DNA from: Pseudomonas putida
Lineage (GTDB): Bacteria; Pseudomonadota; Gammaproteobacteria; Pseudomonadales; Pseudomonadaceae
Length of the DNA: 64,000 nt
Direction of reading: 5' to 3'
Assembly (NCBI RefSeq): GCF_001976065.1
Contig: NZ_MNAH01000010.1
Location: forward strand, 124,001-188,000
A model generated the notes under the pieces. The model saw only the letters and a program-made list of their open reading frames with translations. It did no database searches and was not told the origin of the DNA. Below, piece after piece: positions 45,435 through 54,822 of the stretch (positions within the stretch are counted from its first letter, which is position 1; the number at the start of each line of letters is the position of its first letter). The position numbers and the translations under genes are program-made.

Positions 45435-45992
45435 ATGCCGCGTGCCCGACGTCACCTGTTGCGTCCCACACTCGCTGCGCTGTCGCTGAGCCTGTGGCTG
45501 GGCGGTGCACAGGCGCAAACCCCGCTGTTTTCCCCTGACGGCTATCGCATCGACCTGTACCGCAGCCCGACGCCGGAGCAACTTCCAGGCGCGACCATCG
45601 TCGACACCCCTGCCCTGCAATCGCTGCTTGCGCAAACACCGCGCCCGCTGCTGATCGATGTCTACCGTCACCAATGGCTGCAAGGCCGCTTCATCGAAGA
45701 CCAGCCCCACGAAAACCTGCCCGGCAGTCATTGGCTGGCGAACACCGGCGACGGCGAGCTGACCACGCAATGGCAGGCTTACTTTGCCGACAACCTGAAA
45801 AGGCTGACCGCCGGTGACCTGGCGCAACCGCTGGTCTTTTACTGTCGGTCCGACTGCTGGTTGAGCTGGAATGCGGTCAAGCGTGCGGCCACGCTGGGCT
45901 ATAAGACAGTGTATTGGTATCGCGATGGCCTGGACGCCTGGCAAGCCGCCAACCTGCCGGTCACGCAAGCTTTACCCGAACCCTTTCCCTGA
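45435..45992 (+). CDS. PQQ-dependent catabolism-associated rhodanese-like Cys motif protein
   Basis: 185 residues, signal peptide (LAALSLSLWLGGAQA), rhodanese fold with the family's Cys-Trp motif seen here as YCRSDCWLSWNAVKRA (C-x3-C-W). Secreted. A redox or sulfur-transfer role is suggested by the fold, but the substrate is unknown. Followed by pedR1 57 bp downstream, possibly in one transcript. Confidence 0.85.
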   Translation: MPRARRHLLRPTLAALSLSLWLGGAQAQTPLFSPDGYRIDLYRSPTPEQLPGATIVDTPALQSLLAQTPRPLLIDVYRHQWLQGRFIEDQPHENLPGSHWLANTGDGELTTQWQAYFADNLKRLTAGDLAQPLVFYCRSDCWLSWNAVKRAATLGYKTVYWYRDGLDAWQAANLPVTQALPEPFP

Positions 45993-46048
45993 GCTTTACG
46001 CGTGCGTGTTGTTGCCACACCATAATCAAAATAATGAGGTGAAAGGCT

Positions 46049-46714
46049 ATGTACAAAATTCTGATTGCCGACGATCACCCGCTGTTTCGCGAAGCCATAC
46101 ACAACGTCATCAGCGATGGTTTCGCCGGTAGCGAGGTCATGGAAACCGCCGACCTGGACAGCGCCCTGGCGTTGACCCAGGAACACGATGACCTGGACCT
46201 GATCCTGCTCGACCTGAACATGCCCGGCATGCACGGGCTCAATGGCCTGATCAACCTGCGCAACGAAGCACCGACCATCCCCGTGGTCATCGTCTCCGCC
46301 GAGCAGGACAAACAGATCGTCCTCCAGGCCATCACCTACGGCGCCGTGGGTTTCATCACCAAGTCCTCGCCCCGCGCCCAGATGACCGAGGCCATCCAGC
46401 AGATTCTCAATGGCAATGTCTATCTGCCCCCGGACATTATCCGCACCACCAAAAGCAGCACCCACCGGCGCATGAACGATGCCCCGAGCTTCCCCCCGGA
46501 ACTGCTCCAGGCCCTGACCCGCAAGCAGTTGCAGGTGCTGGAACGGATGACCAAGGGCGAATCGAACAAGCAGATCGCCTACACCCTGGAAATCGCCGAA
46601 ACCACGGTCAAGGCGCACGTGTCGGCGATCCTGCGCAAGCTCAACGTGCACAACCGGGTGCAGGCGATCCTGAGTGCCGGGGATATTGATTTCGGGTCTT
46701 ATCTGCGCCGTTGA
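46049..46714 (+). CDS. pedR1: LuxR-type response regulator PedR1/AgmR (ErbR)
   Basis: 221 residues. Receiver (ADDHPLFREA, phospho-Asp in LILLDLNMPG, Lys in FITKSS) and LuxR HTH (LTRKQLQVLERMTKGESNKQIAYTLEIAETTVKAHV). The closest known counterpart is AgmR, the activator of glycerol, ethanol and PQQ dehydrogenase genes in Pseudomonas. Its kinase is probably PedS1, encoded convergently. It is a candidate to bind the repeated ped-box. Start behind GAGG. Confidence 0.9.
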   Translation: MYKILIADDHPLFREAIHNVISDGFAGSEVMETADLDSALALTQEHDDLDLILLDLNMPGMHGLNGLINLRNEAPTIPVVIVSAEQDKQIVLQAITYGAVGFITKSSPRAQMTEAIQQILNGNVYLPPDIIRTTKSSTHRRMNDAPSFPPELLQALTRKQLQVLERMTKGESNKQIAYTLEIAETTVKAHVSAILRKLNVHNRVQAILSAGDIDFGSYLRR

Positions 46715-46742
46715 ATTCGTCGGCAACCGGAAAACCGTGTCG

Positions 46743-46827
46743 GCCCCTTCGCGAGCAAGCCCGCTCCCACAGGGGATTTGTGAACGACACGGATCCCTGC
46801 AGGAGCTGGCTTGCCAGCGAAGAGGCC
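46743..46827. repeat. Two REP units
   Basis: CTTCGCGAGCAAGCCCGCTCCCACAGGGG and, inverted, CTGCAGGAGCTGGCTTGCCAGCGAAG in the convergent gap between pedR1 and pedS1. Confidence 0.85.
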
Positions 46828-46846
46828 CTCACAAACAGCAAAAACC

Positions 46847-49480
46847 TCAAGGCCTGGCGAGCAAATGACTCATCGCCGTCTTCAGCTTCATCGGCCGCAC
46901 CGGCTTGTGCATCAGGGTATGCCCCAGTTCGCGGATCTGCTGCTTGAGTTCGTTGCTGTAGTTGGCGGTGATCATCATGGCCGGGATCGCACAGGCCCGC
47001 CGGGCATTGATCCGCGCGACCGCATCGACGCCGTTCTGGTCGTTGTCCAGGTGATAATCGGCAATCAACAGGTCGGCGCCGGCATGGTAGTTGTCCACTT
47101 GCCGCGCCAGGTCTTCTTCCGACAGCGCCGTCACCACCAGGCAGCCCCATCCCTCGAGCAACGTGCGCATCCCGGCGCAAATGGTCGCATCGTTGTCCAG
47201 CACCCAGACCCGCGCTCCGCGCAGCCGTTCGAGCATCGGTTCACTCATCAGCAGGTTCGGCAATGCCTTGGGTGCGGTGGCGCTGATCGGTACTTCTACA
47301 GAAAACATCGAGCCCCTGCCAGGCCACGAACGCACATGAATGCGGTGCCCAAGGATGCCGGCTATTTTCTCGACGATCGCCAGGCCCAGGCCCAATCCAC
47401 GATCCTGATCCGGACGTTGCACGTCGCCGCGCTTGAACTCCTGGAAGATTTCTTCCAAACGATCTTGCGCAATGCCCATCCCGCTGTCCCAGACCTGGAT
47501 CGACAGACTTTGCCGATGCCGCCGACAACCCAGCACCACACGACCGTTGTAGGTGTAGCGAATGGCGTTGCTCAACAGGTTGCGCAGGATGCGCGCCAGC
47601 AACTGGATGTCGCTGCGCACCAGCGCCGAGCACGGGATGAAATGCAGTTGCAGGCCTTCGCTGCGCGCCACCTCGGTGTATTCGGCGGCGAGGTTTTCCA
47701 GCAGTTCGCTCAAGGCGAACGGGGCGATATCGGCCTTGATCACCCCGGCATCGAGCTTGGAAATATCCACCAGCGTACCCAACAGACTCTCCACGTCCTC
47801 CAGGGAGTTGCTGACATTGCGCACCAGATGCTCGTTGGCGATCGGCTCGCGGCGCTCCAACAGGGCACTGGTGAACAACCGCGCGGCGTTCAGCGGTTGC
47901 AGCAGGTCGTGACTGACCGCGGCGAGGAACTTGGTTTTCGACAAGTTGGCCTGTTCCGCCTCCAGCTTGGCTTCGCGCAAGCGTGACTCGACCCGGCGAC
48001 GCTCGTCGATTTCGCGCAGCAACTGATCATTGAGCTGGGTCAATTCGGCGGTGCGTTCGCGCACCCGCCGTTCGAGGTTCTGATAGGCCTGGTGCAGCGC
48101 CTCGGCGGTACGTCGGCGTTCGGTGATGTCACGGATCAACACGAAGATCCCCACCACCTCGCCGCTGGCCAGGCGATTGGGCACGTAGGAGCGCAACATG
48201 TAGCGCTCCTGGTTGTTGACGTTGGTCTCGGCGAATTCGAAGGTCACGCTCTCCCCGGCCAGCGCCCTGGCCACGTAGGGTTCCAGCCGCTGGTAATGCT
48301 GCTCGCTGTGCACTTCGCGCAGGCTCTGGCCGAGCATCACGCCGCGCGGCCAGCAGTACCATTGCTCATAGACCTTGTTGGTGAACTCGTAGACCAGGTC
48401 TGCATTGAGGTAGGCGATCAATGCAGGCACATGATCGGTGATCAGGCGAATCCAGCGCTCGCTTTCACTCAGGGCCTGGGCGTGCTGATAGCGTTCCGTG
48501 ATGTCGGTGAAGGTGTTGACGAAACCGCCGGCAGGCAATGGATGGGTGCGGATTTCCAGGACCCGGCCATCGTACAGGCGCTGCTCGCATTCTTGCACGG
48601 GGCGCCCATTTGGGCCGCGACTGGCCGGGGTCAGCAGGGTCAATTCGCTGTCGGCGATGACTTCGGCAAAGGGCCGATGGGCAGCCACCGGTGCCAGGCC
48701 GCTGAGTTCCAGGAACCGCCGGTTCCACAGTTCCAGGATGCCCTCGGCGTTGACCATGGCCACCCCTTGGGACAGGTTGTCGACCGCCCGTTGCAGCAAG
48801 TGCGACTTCTGCGCCACCGCCTGCTCGCGCCGCATGGTTTCGCTGTGTTTGACGTCGGTGATGTCGGTGAACAGGATCACTCGTCCACCCTCCTGGGTTG
48901 GCCGTTCGCTGACCTGCAGCCAACGTCCGTCCTGCAAGCGATACAGCAGGTTCTCGTCGGCGTGCCCGCGCGGCTCCTCGGTAAACAGTCCGTTGCTGAG
49001 CATCAGGCGCTTGACCTCGGTCAGGCGCATACCCGCGTTGATCCGCACCCGGCTGTTCGTCCAGAACGCCTTGAAGCGGCTGTTGAACAGGACAATCCGT
49101 TGCTCGGCATCGAACAGCACGAAGGCGTCGGAAATACTCTCGATGGCATCGATCAGGTGCTGATGAGCCGTTTCCGCGCGCAGGCGGGCCTCGCTGAGCA
49201 AATGATTACCCGCCTTGAGTTCGGCCATGGCCTGGTTCAAGGCATCGGTGCGCTCACGCACCTGCTCGGCCAGCACCACCGAATGCTGGAATGCGGCATA
49301 CGGATCGTTACCGCGAGTGATGCCGGACTCGATGCGTTCGATCAACGCCGCGTTGATGCGCTGCAGTTTCTGGTTATCGTGCTGCAGGATGGCGATTTGC
49401 GCCTGCAGTTCAGCGCTGTCCAAGGGAGCGGCCGCGGGCAATGGCAACGCCGGTGAAGGTCTGGTTGATGTGCATGCCAT
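46847..49480 (-). CDS. pedS1: Hybrid sensor histidine kinase PedS1 (PAS-rich)
   Basis: 877 residues: coiled coil (~20-110), three PAS domains (~115-235, 245-355, 365-480), a second coiled coil, HisKA with SHDLLQPLNAARL, HATPase (DSGMGIA, GLGLGLAIV) and a receiver with Asp in LLIADYHLDNDQNG. No membrane spans. Shares kinase architecture with ErcS at 1579. Likely partner of PedR1, though with no HPt domain the route of phosphotransfer is unclear. The ATG at 49480 overlaps the FIST gene by 71 nt; a later start cannot be excluded. Confidence 0.85.
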   Translation of the reverse strand: MACTSTRPSPALPLPAAAPLDSAELQAQIAILQHDNQKLQRINAALIERIESGITRGNDPYAAFQHSVVLAEQVRERTDALNQAMAELKAGNHLLSEARLRAETAHQHLIDAIESISDAFVLFDAEQRIVLFNSRFKAFWTNSRVRINAGMRLTEVKRLMLSNGLFTEEPRGHADENLLYRLQDGRWLQVSERPTQEGGRVILFTDITDVKHSETMRREQAVAQKSHLLQRAVDNLSQGVAMVNAEGILELWNRRFLELSGLAPVAAHRPFAEVIADSELTLLTPASRGPNGRPVQECEQRLYDGRVLEIRTHPLPAGGFVNTFTDITERYQHAQALSESERWIRLITDHVPALIAYLNADLVYEFTNKVYEQWYCWPRGVMLGQSLREVHSEQHYQRLEPYVARALAGESVTFEFAETNVNNQERYMLRSYVPNRLASGEVVGIFVLIRDITERRRTAEALHQAYQNLERRVRERTAELTQLNDQLLREIDERRRVESRLREAKLEAEQANLSKTKFLAAVSHDLLQPLNAARLFTSALLERREPIANEHLVRNVSNSLEDVESLLGTLVDISKLDAGVIKADIAPFALSELLENLAAEYTEVARSEGLQLHFIPCSALVRSDIQLLARILRNLLSNAIRYTYNGRVVLGCRRHRQSLSIQVWDSGMGIAQDRLEEIFQEFKRGDVQRPDQDRGLGLGLAIVEKIAGILGHRIHVRSWPGRGSMFSVEVPISATAPKALPNLLMSEPMLERLRGARVWVLDNDATICAGMRTLLEGWGCLVVTALSEEDLARQVDNYHAGADLLIADYHLDNDQNGVDAVARINARRACAIPAMMITANYSNELKQQIRELGHTLMHKPVRPMKLKTAMSHLLARP

Positions 49481-50573
49481 TGAACTGTTCTCCGTAGGTG
49501 TTGAACCCCATCACCCGTTGCTCGCGCAAAAAACTGCCGATCTGCTCCAGGTCGCCGTTGTCCTCCAGCTCCAGGCGCCTGAGGAAACAGTCGCAACCGA
49601 TGGTCAGCAACAGATCGCCGAGCCGTTCCTGCAAGCCGTCGAACAGGCGTTGCAGATTCGGCAGCATCGGGCCAGGCGTCATGGCGGTGAGGACGATGCC
49701 GTTCTCTACGGCGCAGTAAAAACTCAGGCTCAGGTCAGGGTGAACCTGCTGGATGGCGCGCACGTAATACTGCTCGTTGATCCGCACCGCCAGGGGGTGT
49801 GCGGCGAAGATCCGGTGGTCGAGCTCGCCAACCGGCACGCCGATGTGCCGGGCGTACTCGGCGGCGGCCGGCTCGGCGTTGAGTTCGAAGACGCGCCGCG
49901 AGGCGCTGTCGGCACCGGTGACCACCAGTTTGTCCGCGCGCGGCAGAATGTGATGGGTGGTGAACACTTCGAAGTCCAGCCAGGTATTGACCAGCACCAC
50001 CACCGCTGCGCCGCTGCGAAAACCGCCGTCGAAGTAGACATGGGTGTGGGTCAGGTAGTTGTCGTCACCGGCCGAGCCGCCGAAGTGCGGAATATCGCCC
50101 AGCGCCGCGCTCAAGGCGGCGAGGACCATTTCCTCGCGGCTGGACAGGCCATCGAGCAGGGTCAGGGCAAAGCTGTTGCCCTTGATCGGGGCCAGGGTGT
50201 TGCTGCGACAACCGTTGACCAGGCGCTCGACCATCTGCTGCGCGTCGATCAGGCTGAAGTGCTCCATCTCGTCGATCAGTTCCAGGGCAATGGAAAAGTA
50301 CCGATGATCGAAGCCCACCGCCGTCACGCAGTTGCGCCCATAACCTTGCGGCGTGATTTCCCCGGCGCTGGTGCAACCCGCCAGGCGTATGCCGCCGAAT
50401 CCCTGTTGCAAGGCGCCACCGAGGGCCTGCAAGTCGTATTCGGCAGAGCAGAAGAACAACACGAAACCCAGATGCGGGTGCAGCAACTGCCGCGCCAGCT
50501 CCTGCGCCACCTGCTGGGGATCGGTGGCCTGGGACATCGCGCTGACGATCCCTTCGTTCTGGACCTGCTGCAT
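49410..50573 (-). CDS. FIST-domain sensory protein
   Basis: 387 residues with FIST_N (~15-210, LAGCTSAGEITPQGYG) and FIST_C (~220-360, VRAIQQVHPDLSLSF...ENGIVLTAM). FIST proteins bind small ligands and feed signalling proteins. Its overlap with pedS1 and the conserved position beside it imply that it supplies a ligand signal to that kinase. A ped-box-like site lies 68 bp upstream. Confidence 0.85.
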   Translation of the reverse strand: MQQVQNEGIVSAMSQATDPQQVAQELARQLLHPHLGFVLFFCSAEYDLQALGGALQQGFGGIRLAGCTSAGEITPQGYGRNCVTAVGFDHRYFSIALELIDEMEHFSLIDAQQMVERLVNGCRSNTLAPIKGNSFALTLLDGLSSREEMVLAALSAALGDIPHFGGSAGDDNYLTHTHVYFDGGFRSGAAVVVLVNTWLDFEVFTTHHILPRADKLVVTGADSASRRVFELNAEPAAAEYARHIGVPVGELDHRIFAAHPLAVRINEQYYVRAIQQVHPDLSLSFYCAVENGIVLTAMTPGPMLPNLQRLFDGLQERLGDLLLTIGCDCFLRRLELEDNGDLEQIGSFLREQRVMGFNTYGEQFNGMHINQTFTGVAIARGRSLGQR

Positions 50574-50640
50574 GGTCGCCCCCCGCAGGTGCGTGTGTAT
50601 GAGGCACGAGTGTACGAAGCGCGAGAGGTGCCACGAATGC

Positions 50641-50650
50641 TACTTGGGTA
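50641..50650. promoter_or_regulatory. ped-box-like site upstream of the FIST gene
   Basis: TACTTGGGTA inside the longer palindrome GCTACTTGGGTAGC (50639-50652), 68 bp upstream of the FIST start. Confidence 0.5.
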
Positions 50651-50710
50651 GCAGGTAGGCGCTTCAATGGGATGAGAGATGTGCCGCAGATCCAGCAGAT
50701 AGCTGAATAC

Positions 50711-50803
50711 CTGTGGGAGCGAGCCTGCTCGCGAAGGCGGCGGGTCAGCCAACAAAGATGCTGGATTTGCCGGGCCCCTTCGCGAGCAGGCTCGCTCCCA
50801 CAG
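50711..50803. repeat. REP inverted pair
   Basis: CTGTGGGAGCGAGCCTGCTC and its complement at 50803, between the FIST promoter and the porin stop. Confidence 0.9.
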
Positions 50804-50821
50804 TGGATAGTCACGAAGCCA

Positions 50822-52006
50822 TTACCAGGTCAACACCGCCCCCAGCGCAACGGTATCGGTGTCTTCGTTCTGCGCACTGCCGTCATGGCCGTTGATTTCG
50901 AACTGGTTGTACTCGGCCACCAGCTTGAGGTTGTCGTTCACATCGTGGAACAGCGCGATGCCGCGGGTCTCGTAGTCGGCGCCACTGCCGACCACGCCGT
51001 TGCCATCGTCATTGGTCTTGCCGTAGGACAGGGCCAGGCGGTTCTTGCCCAGCTTGTAGGAGCCCTGCAACAGGTAGCCGTCGCTGTCGACGTTGCGCAG
51101 GGTCGGCTCGCCGGCGTTGTTGGTGAAAAAGGGATTGATGCCCTTGGCCTGAAAGCCCGAGCCGGTCAGGGACAAGCCGCCCATCTTGGCCTGGACGCCA
51201 TAACCGACGCCTTTTGACGTGACGGTGTCGACGGTGGAATCGGTATTGTCCGAGGTCTGGTAGCTGCCGTTGACCCAGCTGTAGATCTGCGCTCCGGCGA
51301 GATCGAACTGGTAGGTGATCTCGCTCTCGGTGCGCGGATTTTCCTGATAGGCCTTGCCTGTGGGGCTGCTGTCATTAGTGTCCACCGGGTCCATGATCCC
51401 CACCGCCACGCGCAAACCGTCCATCACCGGCGTGCGGTAGGTGATCTGCGAGGTCGGGAATGGATAGGGGTAACCGGTGCCGATGTTGCCGAACGACACC
51501 CCGCCACCATCCACCAGCCCCAGGGTATCGCTGACCTGACCATAACCGGCGAGCATCTCATCGAGCAGGATGTTGGAGCGGGCAAACAGGCCGAAGTCCT
51601 TGCCGATCAGCACTTCGCCCCACTGCGCATTGGCCACGGTGCCGTAGAACTGCCGCACATCGATGGCGGTGTCGGTGCCATTGGTTTCACTGTCGTTGAT
51701 GGTGACCCAGAACGAGGCGCGGGCACCGAGCTTGAGGTCATCGACCTGCTTGCCCATGTTGAAGCCCAGGTAGTTGGGCAGGAACCCCATCTTCACCCGC
51801 GATTGACGGCGGTCATACTGGTCGCCGGCACGGTCGACATCGCTGTTGACGTAGAAGGCATTGATGTAGCCGTCGGTGGAGAACGTGGTCTGGTCTTTGT
51901 CGTACAGCATGATCTCGGCCTCGGCCATCGAACTTAGGCCGAAGGTAGACAGGCTGGCAATCAAGGCAGGCAAAAAACGCTGCGTGAAGTTCTTATTGTT
52001 GTGCAT
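50822..52006 (-). CDS. Outer membrane porin (general Gram-negative porin family)
   Basis: 394 residues with a signal peptide (FLPALIASLSTFGLSSMAEA), alternating beta-strands throughout and a terminal aromatic residue (GAVLTW). Related to trimeric porins of the Neisseria/Burkholderia type. An equivalent gene borders the ped cluster in P. putida, so it may admit alcohols. ATG behind GGAGCG. Confidence 0.8.
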   Translation of the reverse strand: MHNNKNFTQRFLPALIASLSTFGLSSMAEAEIMLYDKDQTTFSTDGYINAFYVNSDVDRAGDQYDRRQSRVKMGFLPNYLGFNMGKQVDDLKLGARASFWVTINDSETNGTDTAIDVRQFYGTVANAQWGEVLIGKDFGLFARSNILLDEMLAGYGQVSDTLGLVDGGGVSFGNIGTGYPYPFPTSQITYRTPVMDGLRVAVGIMDPVDTNDSSPTGKAYQENPRTESEITYQFDLAGAQIYSWVNGSYQTSDNTDSTVDTVTSKGVGYGVQAKMGGLSLTGSGFQAKGINPFFTNNAGEPTLRNVDSDGYLLQGSYKLGKNRLALSYGKTNDDGNGVVGSGADYETRGIALFHDVNDNLKLVAEYNQFEINGHDGSAQNEDTDTVALGAVLTW

Positions 52007-52192
52007 GGCGCGCTCCGCGACTGGGACGAGTTGTCGGAGGCGATTATCGAAAGCTCAAGGGCGGCGCCATACGCTGCCTTGGGGGTGGAATCGAGGTGCT
52101 TTGGCATGGCCGCAAGAGCGCGACAACTGTGGCGTAAGACCGTCTGTCGGCAAGGCTCACCACTTAGGGTGTAGGCCTGTAGGCCCATGAAC

Positions 52193-52220
52193 AATGCCCG
52201 AGTCTTGCGACCCGGGCATT
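52193..52220. terminator. Stem-loop after the TonB receptor gene
   Basis: AATGCCCG / CGGGCATT stem with a 12-nt loop, just beyond the receptor stop at 52246. Poor U-tract (TTGTTC on the minus strand), so only a possible terminator. Confidence 0.5.
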
Positions 52221-52245
52221 TGGTTCCTCGACTGTGCTATTGGCG

Positions 52246-54726
52246 TTAGAAACTCGCCTTGACCGACAGCATGAAGTTGCGTGGATCACCGTAGTAGTTA
52301 CCGAAGGATTCGGTACCGATGGTGGTGTAGTAGCGCTTGTCGAACAGGTTGTTGCCGTTGAGCGCAACCGACCAGGTGTCGTCGATGCGGTAGCCGATGC
52401 GGCCGTTCCAGATCGCATAACCCGACTGGTTGATTTTCTCGCCGCTGAGGGGCGAAACCCGGAAGTTATCGCTTTGCGCGTTGACGCCGGCACCAACAGT
52501 GAATCGCTCGAGTGACCCGCCCAGGGCGTAATCGCCCCACACGCGCAACAGATGCCGCGGCACATAACTGTTGAACGCCGCGCCATTGAGGCTGCTGTCG
52601 ATGTCATCGAGGGTCTTGGTCTGGGTGTAGGTATATCCCGCCAGCAGTTGCAGGCGTTCGATGACTTCACCGCTGATCTCGGCCTCGAAACCCTGGGCGC
52701 GAACTTTGCCGGCGTTGACGTAGCAGTAACCGTCGGAGGACGGACAGGACGAGTTGAAGTCCGTCTGCGCCTGGTCTTTCTGGATCGTACGGAACAGGTT
52801 GAACGAGCTGTTCAGTCGACCGTCGAACCAGGCGCCCTTGATCCCCAGCTCATAGCTCTGGCCCACCAGGGGCTTGAGCGCCGAACCGTCTTCGGAGCGG
52901 TAATTGCCTTGCGGGGTGAAGATTTCCGCGTAGCTGGTATAAACCGTCAGGTTCTCGTTGAGGTCCAGCAGCAGGCCGGCAAACGGCGTCACCTGCCCGG
53001 TCTCCGTGGTGCTGGAATGTTCCGAGGTGCCGGTGTTGATGAAGTCGGAGTCGGTATCGGAGTCGTACCAGCTCACCCGACTGCCGACGACGAATGTCAG
53101 CGGCTCCGCCAATTTCAAGCGCAGCGTCGAGTAAATACCCTTCTGCTTGGTCACCGAATTGACCGGCCCGCCGCGGGATGAGTTATCGATGAAGTAGCTG
53201 TCATCCGGCTCGGGGATATGCTTGTCGGGATTGAACACATTCTGCCGCTGCGGCAGGAATGCCACCGAGTAGAAGTCGTCTTTTTTCGAACGGCTGGCGT
53301 TGAAGCCCACCACCAGTTCATGGCGCTGACCGAACGCGTCGAACATGCCATCGACGTAGGCGTCCAGGCCGTAGTCGACCTGGTCATAGTCATACATGCT
53401 GCCCAGCATGCCGGTGGTATTGGTGCCGGGTGTCACGGCACCGGAAGCGAAGGCGTACTTGATGTCCTGGGTGTTTTTTGTATAAACGCTGGCGACCTTC
53501 AACGCCCAGTCGTCGTTGAGTTGATGGGTCAGGTCGCTGAACACGGTGGTGCGCTGGCTGCGCCAGGTGTTCCACGAGGGATCGAGACAGGTCGAGCGGC
53601 TGAGCTTCAAGTCGTTGCCGTCCCGATAACGCGGCAGGCCGCCCCAGCAAGGGTTGGCATCCACGTCTTCATAGGCGACGCCCAGGCCGAGGGTCGTGTC
53701 GGGGCTCAGGTCAAGGTCGAGCGCGCCGTAATACACCTGGTCCTTGCGACTGGCGTCGTCGACGAAGTAATGCCGGCTCTGTTCGGCGACCACGGCGCGG
53801 CCACGCAAGGTGCCGGATTCGTTCAGCGGGCCACCGGTGTCGACCTGTCCGCGATAATTATCCCAGCTGCCCCCGGACAGGGTGATGTCCGTGTGCGCCG
53901 AGGTCTGGCCGCGCTTGCGCACGAAGTTCACCCCGCCTGCGGTACCGCCTGCGCCTTTCATCATGCCCGCGGCGCCGCGCAGGATTTCCACCCGGTCGTA
54001 ATACGCCATGTCCTGGCTGAAACTGTCGGCCTGGACATAAAGGTTGCCCATGTCCAGGGGCACACCGTCGTACTGGTACTGGCCCGACATGCGAAAGCCA
54101 CGGGAATAGAAATACTTGCCGCCCATGGTCGAGTCGTAGACGGTGATGCCCGGGGTCTTTTCCATGACCTGGTCGATGGTGTTGAGGTTCTGGTCATCGA
54201 GCATCTTGCGCGTCATCACCGTGACCGATTGCGGCGTTTCCCGGAGCGAGTGCTCGCCCTTGCCAATGGTGATCGCACCTGTGGTGTACGAGCCGCTGTA
54301 TTCGGTGGTCGCGCCCAGCACCTGGCCATTGATGTTGGTCGCACCCAGTTCCAGCGCCGAACCGACAATCGGCACCGGCCGCAGCACATAAGTGCCGTTG
54401 GCCTGGGGTTCGGCCTGGAGGCCGCTGCCGCCGAGGATCCGCGCAAAGCCTTCGCTGACAGCAAACGCTCCCCGCAGACCGGGAGACTTCAACCCATCCG
54501 TTTGTCGCGCATCGAACGACAGTGCCGCACCCGCCGCACTGGCGAAATGACTGAGGACTTCGGTCAGACTGCCGCCAGCAATATCAAAGGACTTGACCGA
54601 GTTGTGCTGTTGCACTGGCGGCTGCGCCGCCAAGGTCACGCTTGACCAGACGCCCACCGTCGTTGCCGCCAATAACCCGACCTTTACTGCGGTCGTCAAA
54701 CGACCCGGCTTGTACACCCCAAACAT
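52246..54726 (-). CDS. TonB-dependent siderophore receptor with signalling (STN) domain
   Basis: 826 residues. Signal peptide ending LAAQ, STN signalling domain (~45-115, FDIAGGSLTEVLSHFASAAG), plug (~150-290, ETPQSVTVMTRKMLDDQN, MMKGAGGTAGGVNFVRKR) and beta-barrel ending MLSVKASF. It imports a ferric siderophore and signals through the neighbouring FecR/FecI pair. The ligand cannot be told from sequence. I take the ATG at 54726 (MFGVYKPGR) behind GGGGAGGG. The frame is open further upstream but has no ribosome site. Confidence 0.93.
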   Translation of the reverse strand: MFGVYKPGRLTTAVKVGLLAATTVGVWSSVTLAAQPPVQQHNSVKSFDIAGGSLTEVLSHFASAAGAALSFDARQTDGLKSPGLRGAFAVSEGFARILGGSGLQAEPQANGTYVLRPVPIVGSALELGATNINGQVLGATTEYSGSYTTGAITIGKGEHSLRETPQSVTVMTRKMLDDQNLNTIDQVMEKTPGITVYDSTMGGKYFYSRGFRMSGQYQYDGVPLDMGNLYVQADSFSQDMAYYDRVEILRGAAGMMKGAGGTAGGVNFVRKRGQTSAHTDITLSGGSWDNYRGQVDTGGPLNESGTLRGRAVVAEQSRHYFVDDASRKDQVYYGALDLDLSPDTTLGLGVAYEDVDANPCWGGLPRYRDGNDLKLSRSTCLDPSWNTWRSQRTTVFSDLTHQLNDDWALKVASVYTKNTQDIKYAFASGAVTPGTNTTGMLGSMYDYDQVDYGLDAYVDGMFDAFGQRHELVVGFNASRSKKDDFYSVAFLPQRQNVFNPDKHIPEPDDSYFIDNSSRGGPVNSVTKQKGIYSTLRLKLAEPLTFVVGSRVSWYDSDTDSDFINTGTSEHSSTTETGQVTPFAGLLLDLNENLTVYTSYAEIFTPQGNYRSEDGSALKPLVGQSYELGIKGAWFDGRLNSSFNLFRTIQKDQAQTDFNSSCPSSDGYCYVNAGKVRAQGFEAEISGEVIERLQLLAGYTYTQTKTLDDIDSSLNGAAFNSYVPRHLLRVWGDYALGGSLERFTVGAGVNAQSDNFRVSPLSGEKINQSGYAIWNGRIGYRIDDTWSVALNGNNLFDKRYYTTIGTESFGNYYGDPRNFMLSVKASF

Positions 54727-54822
54727 GCTTGCCCTCCCCCAAAAACAATCGCTAAACACTCATTGAGGGATGAGCCGAACGTTGCGTATCAAAAGTGCAA
54801 AGGCAGACAAACTTTTTTCAAC

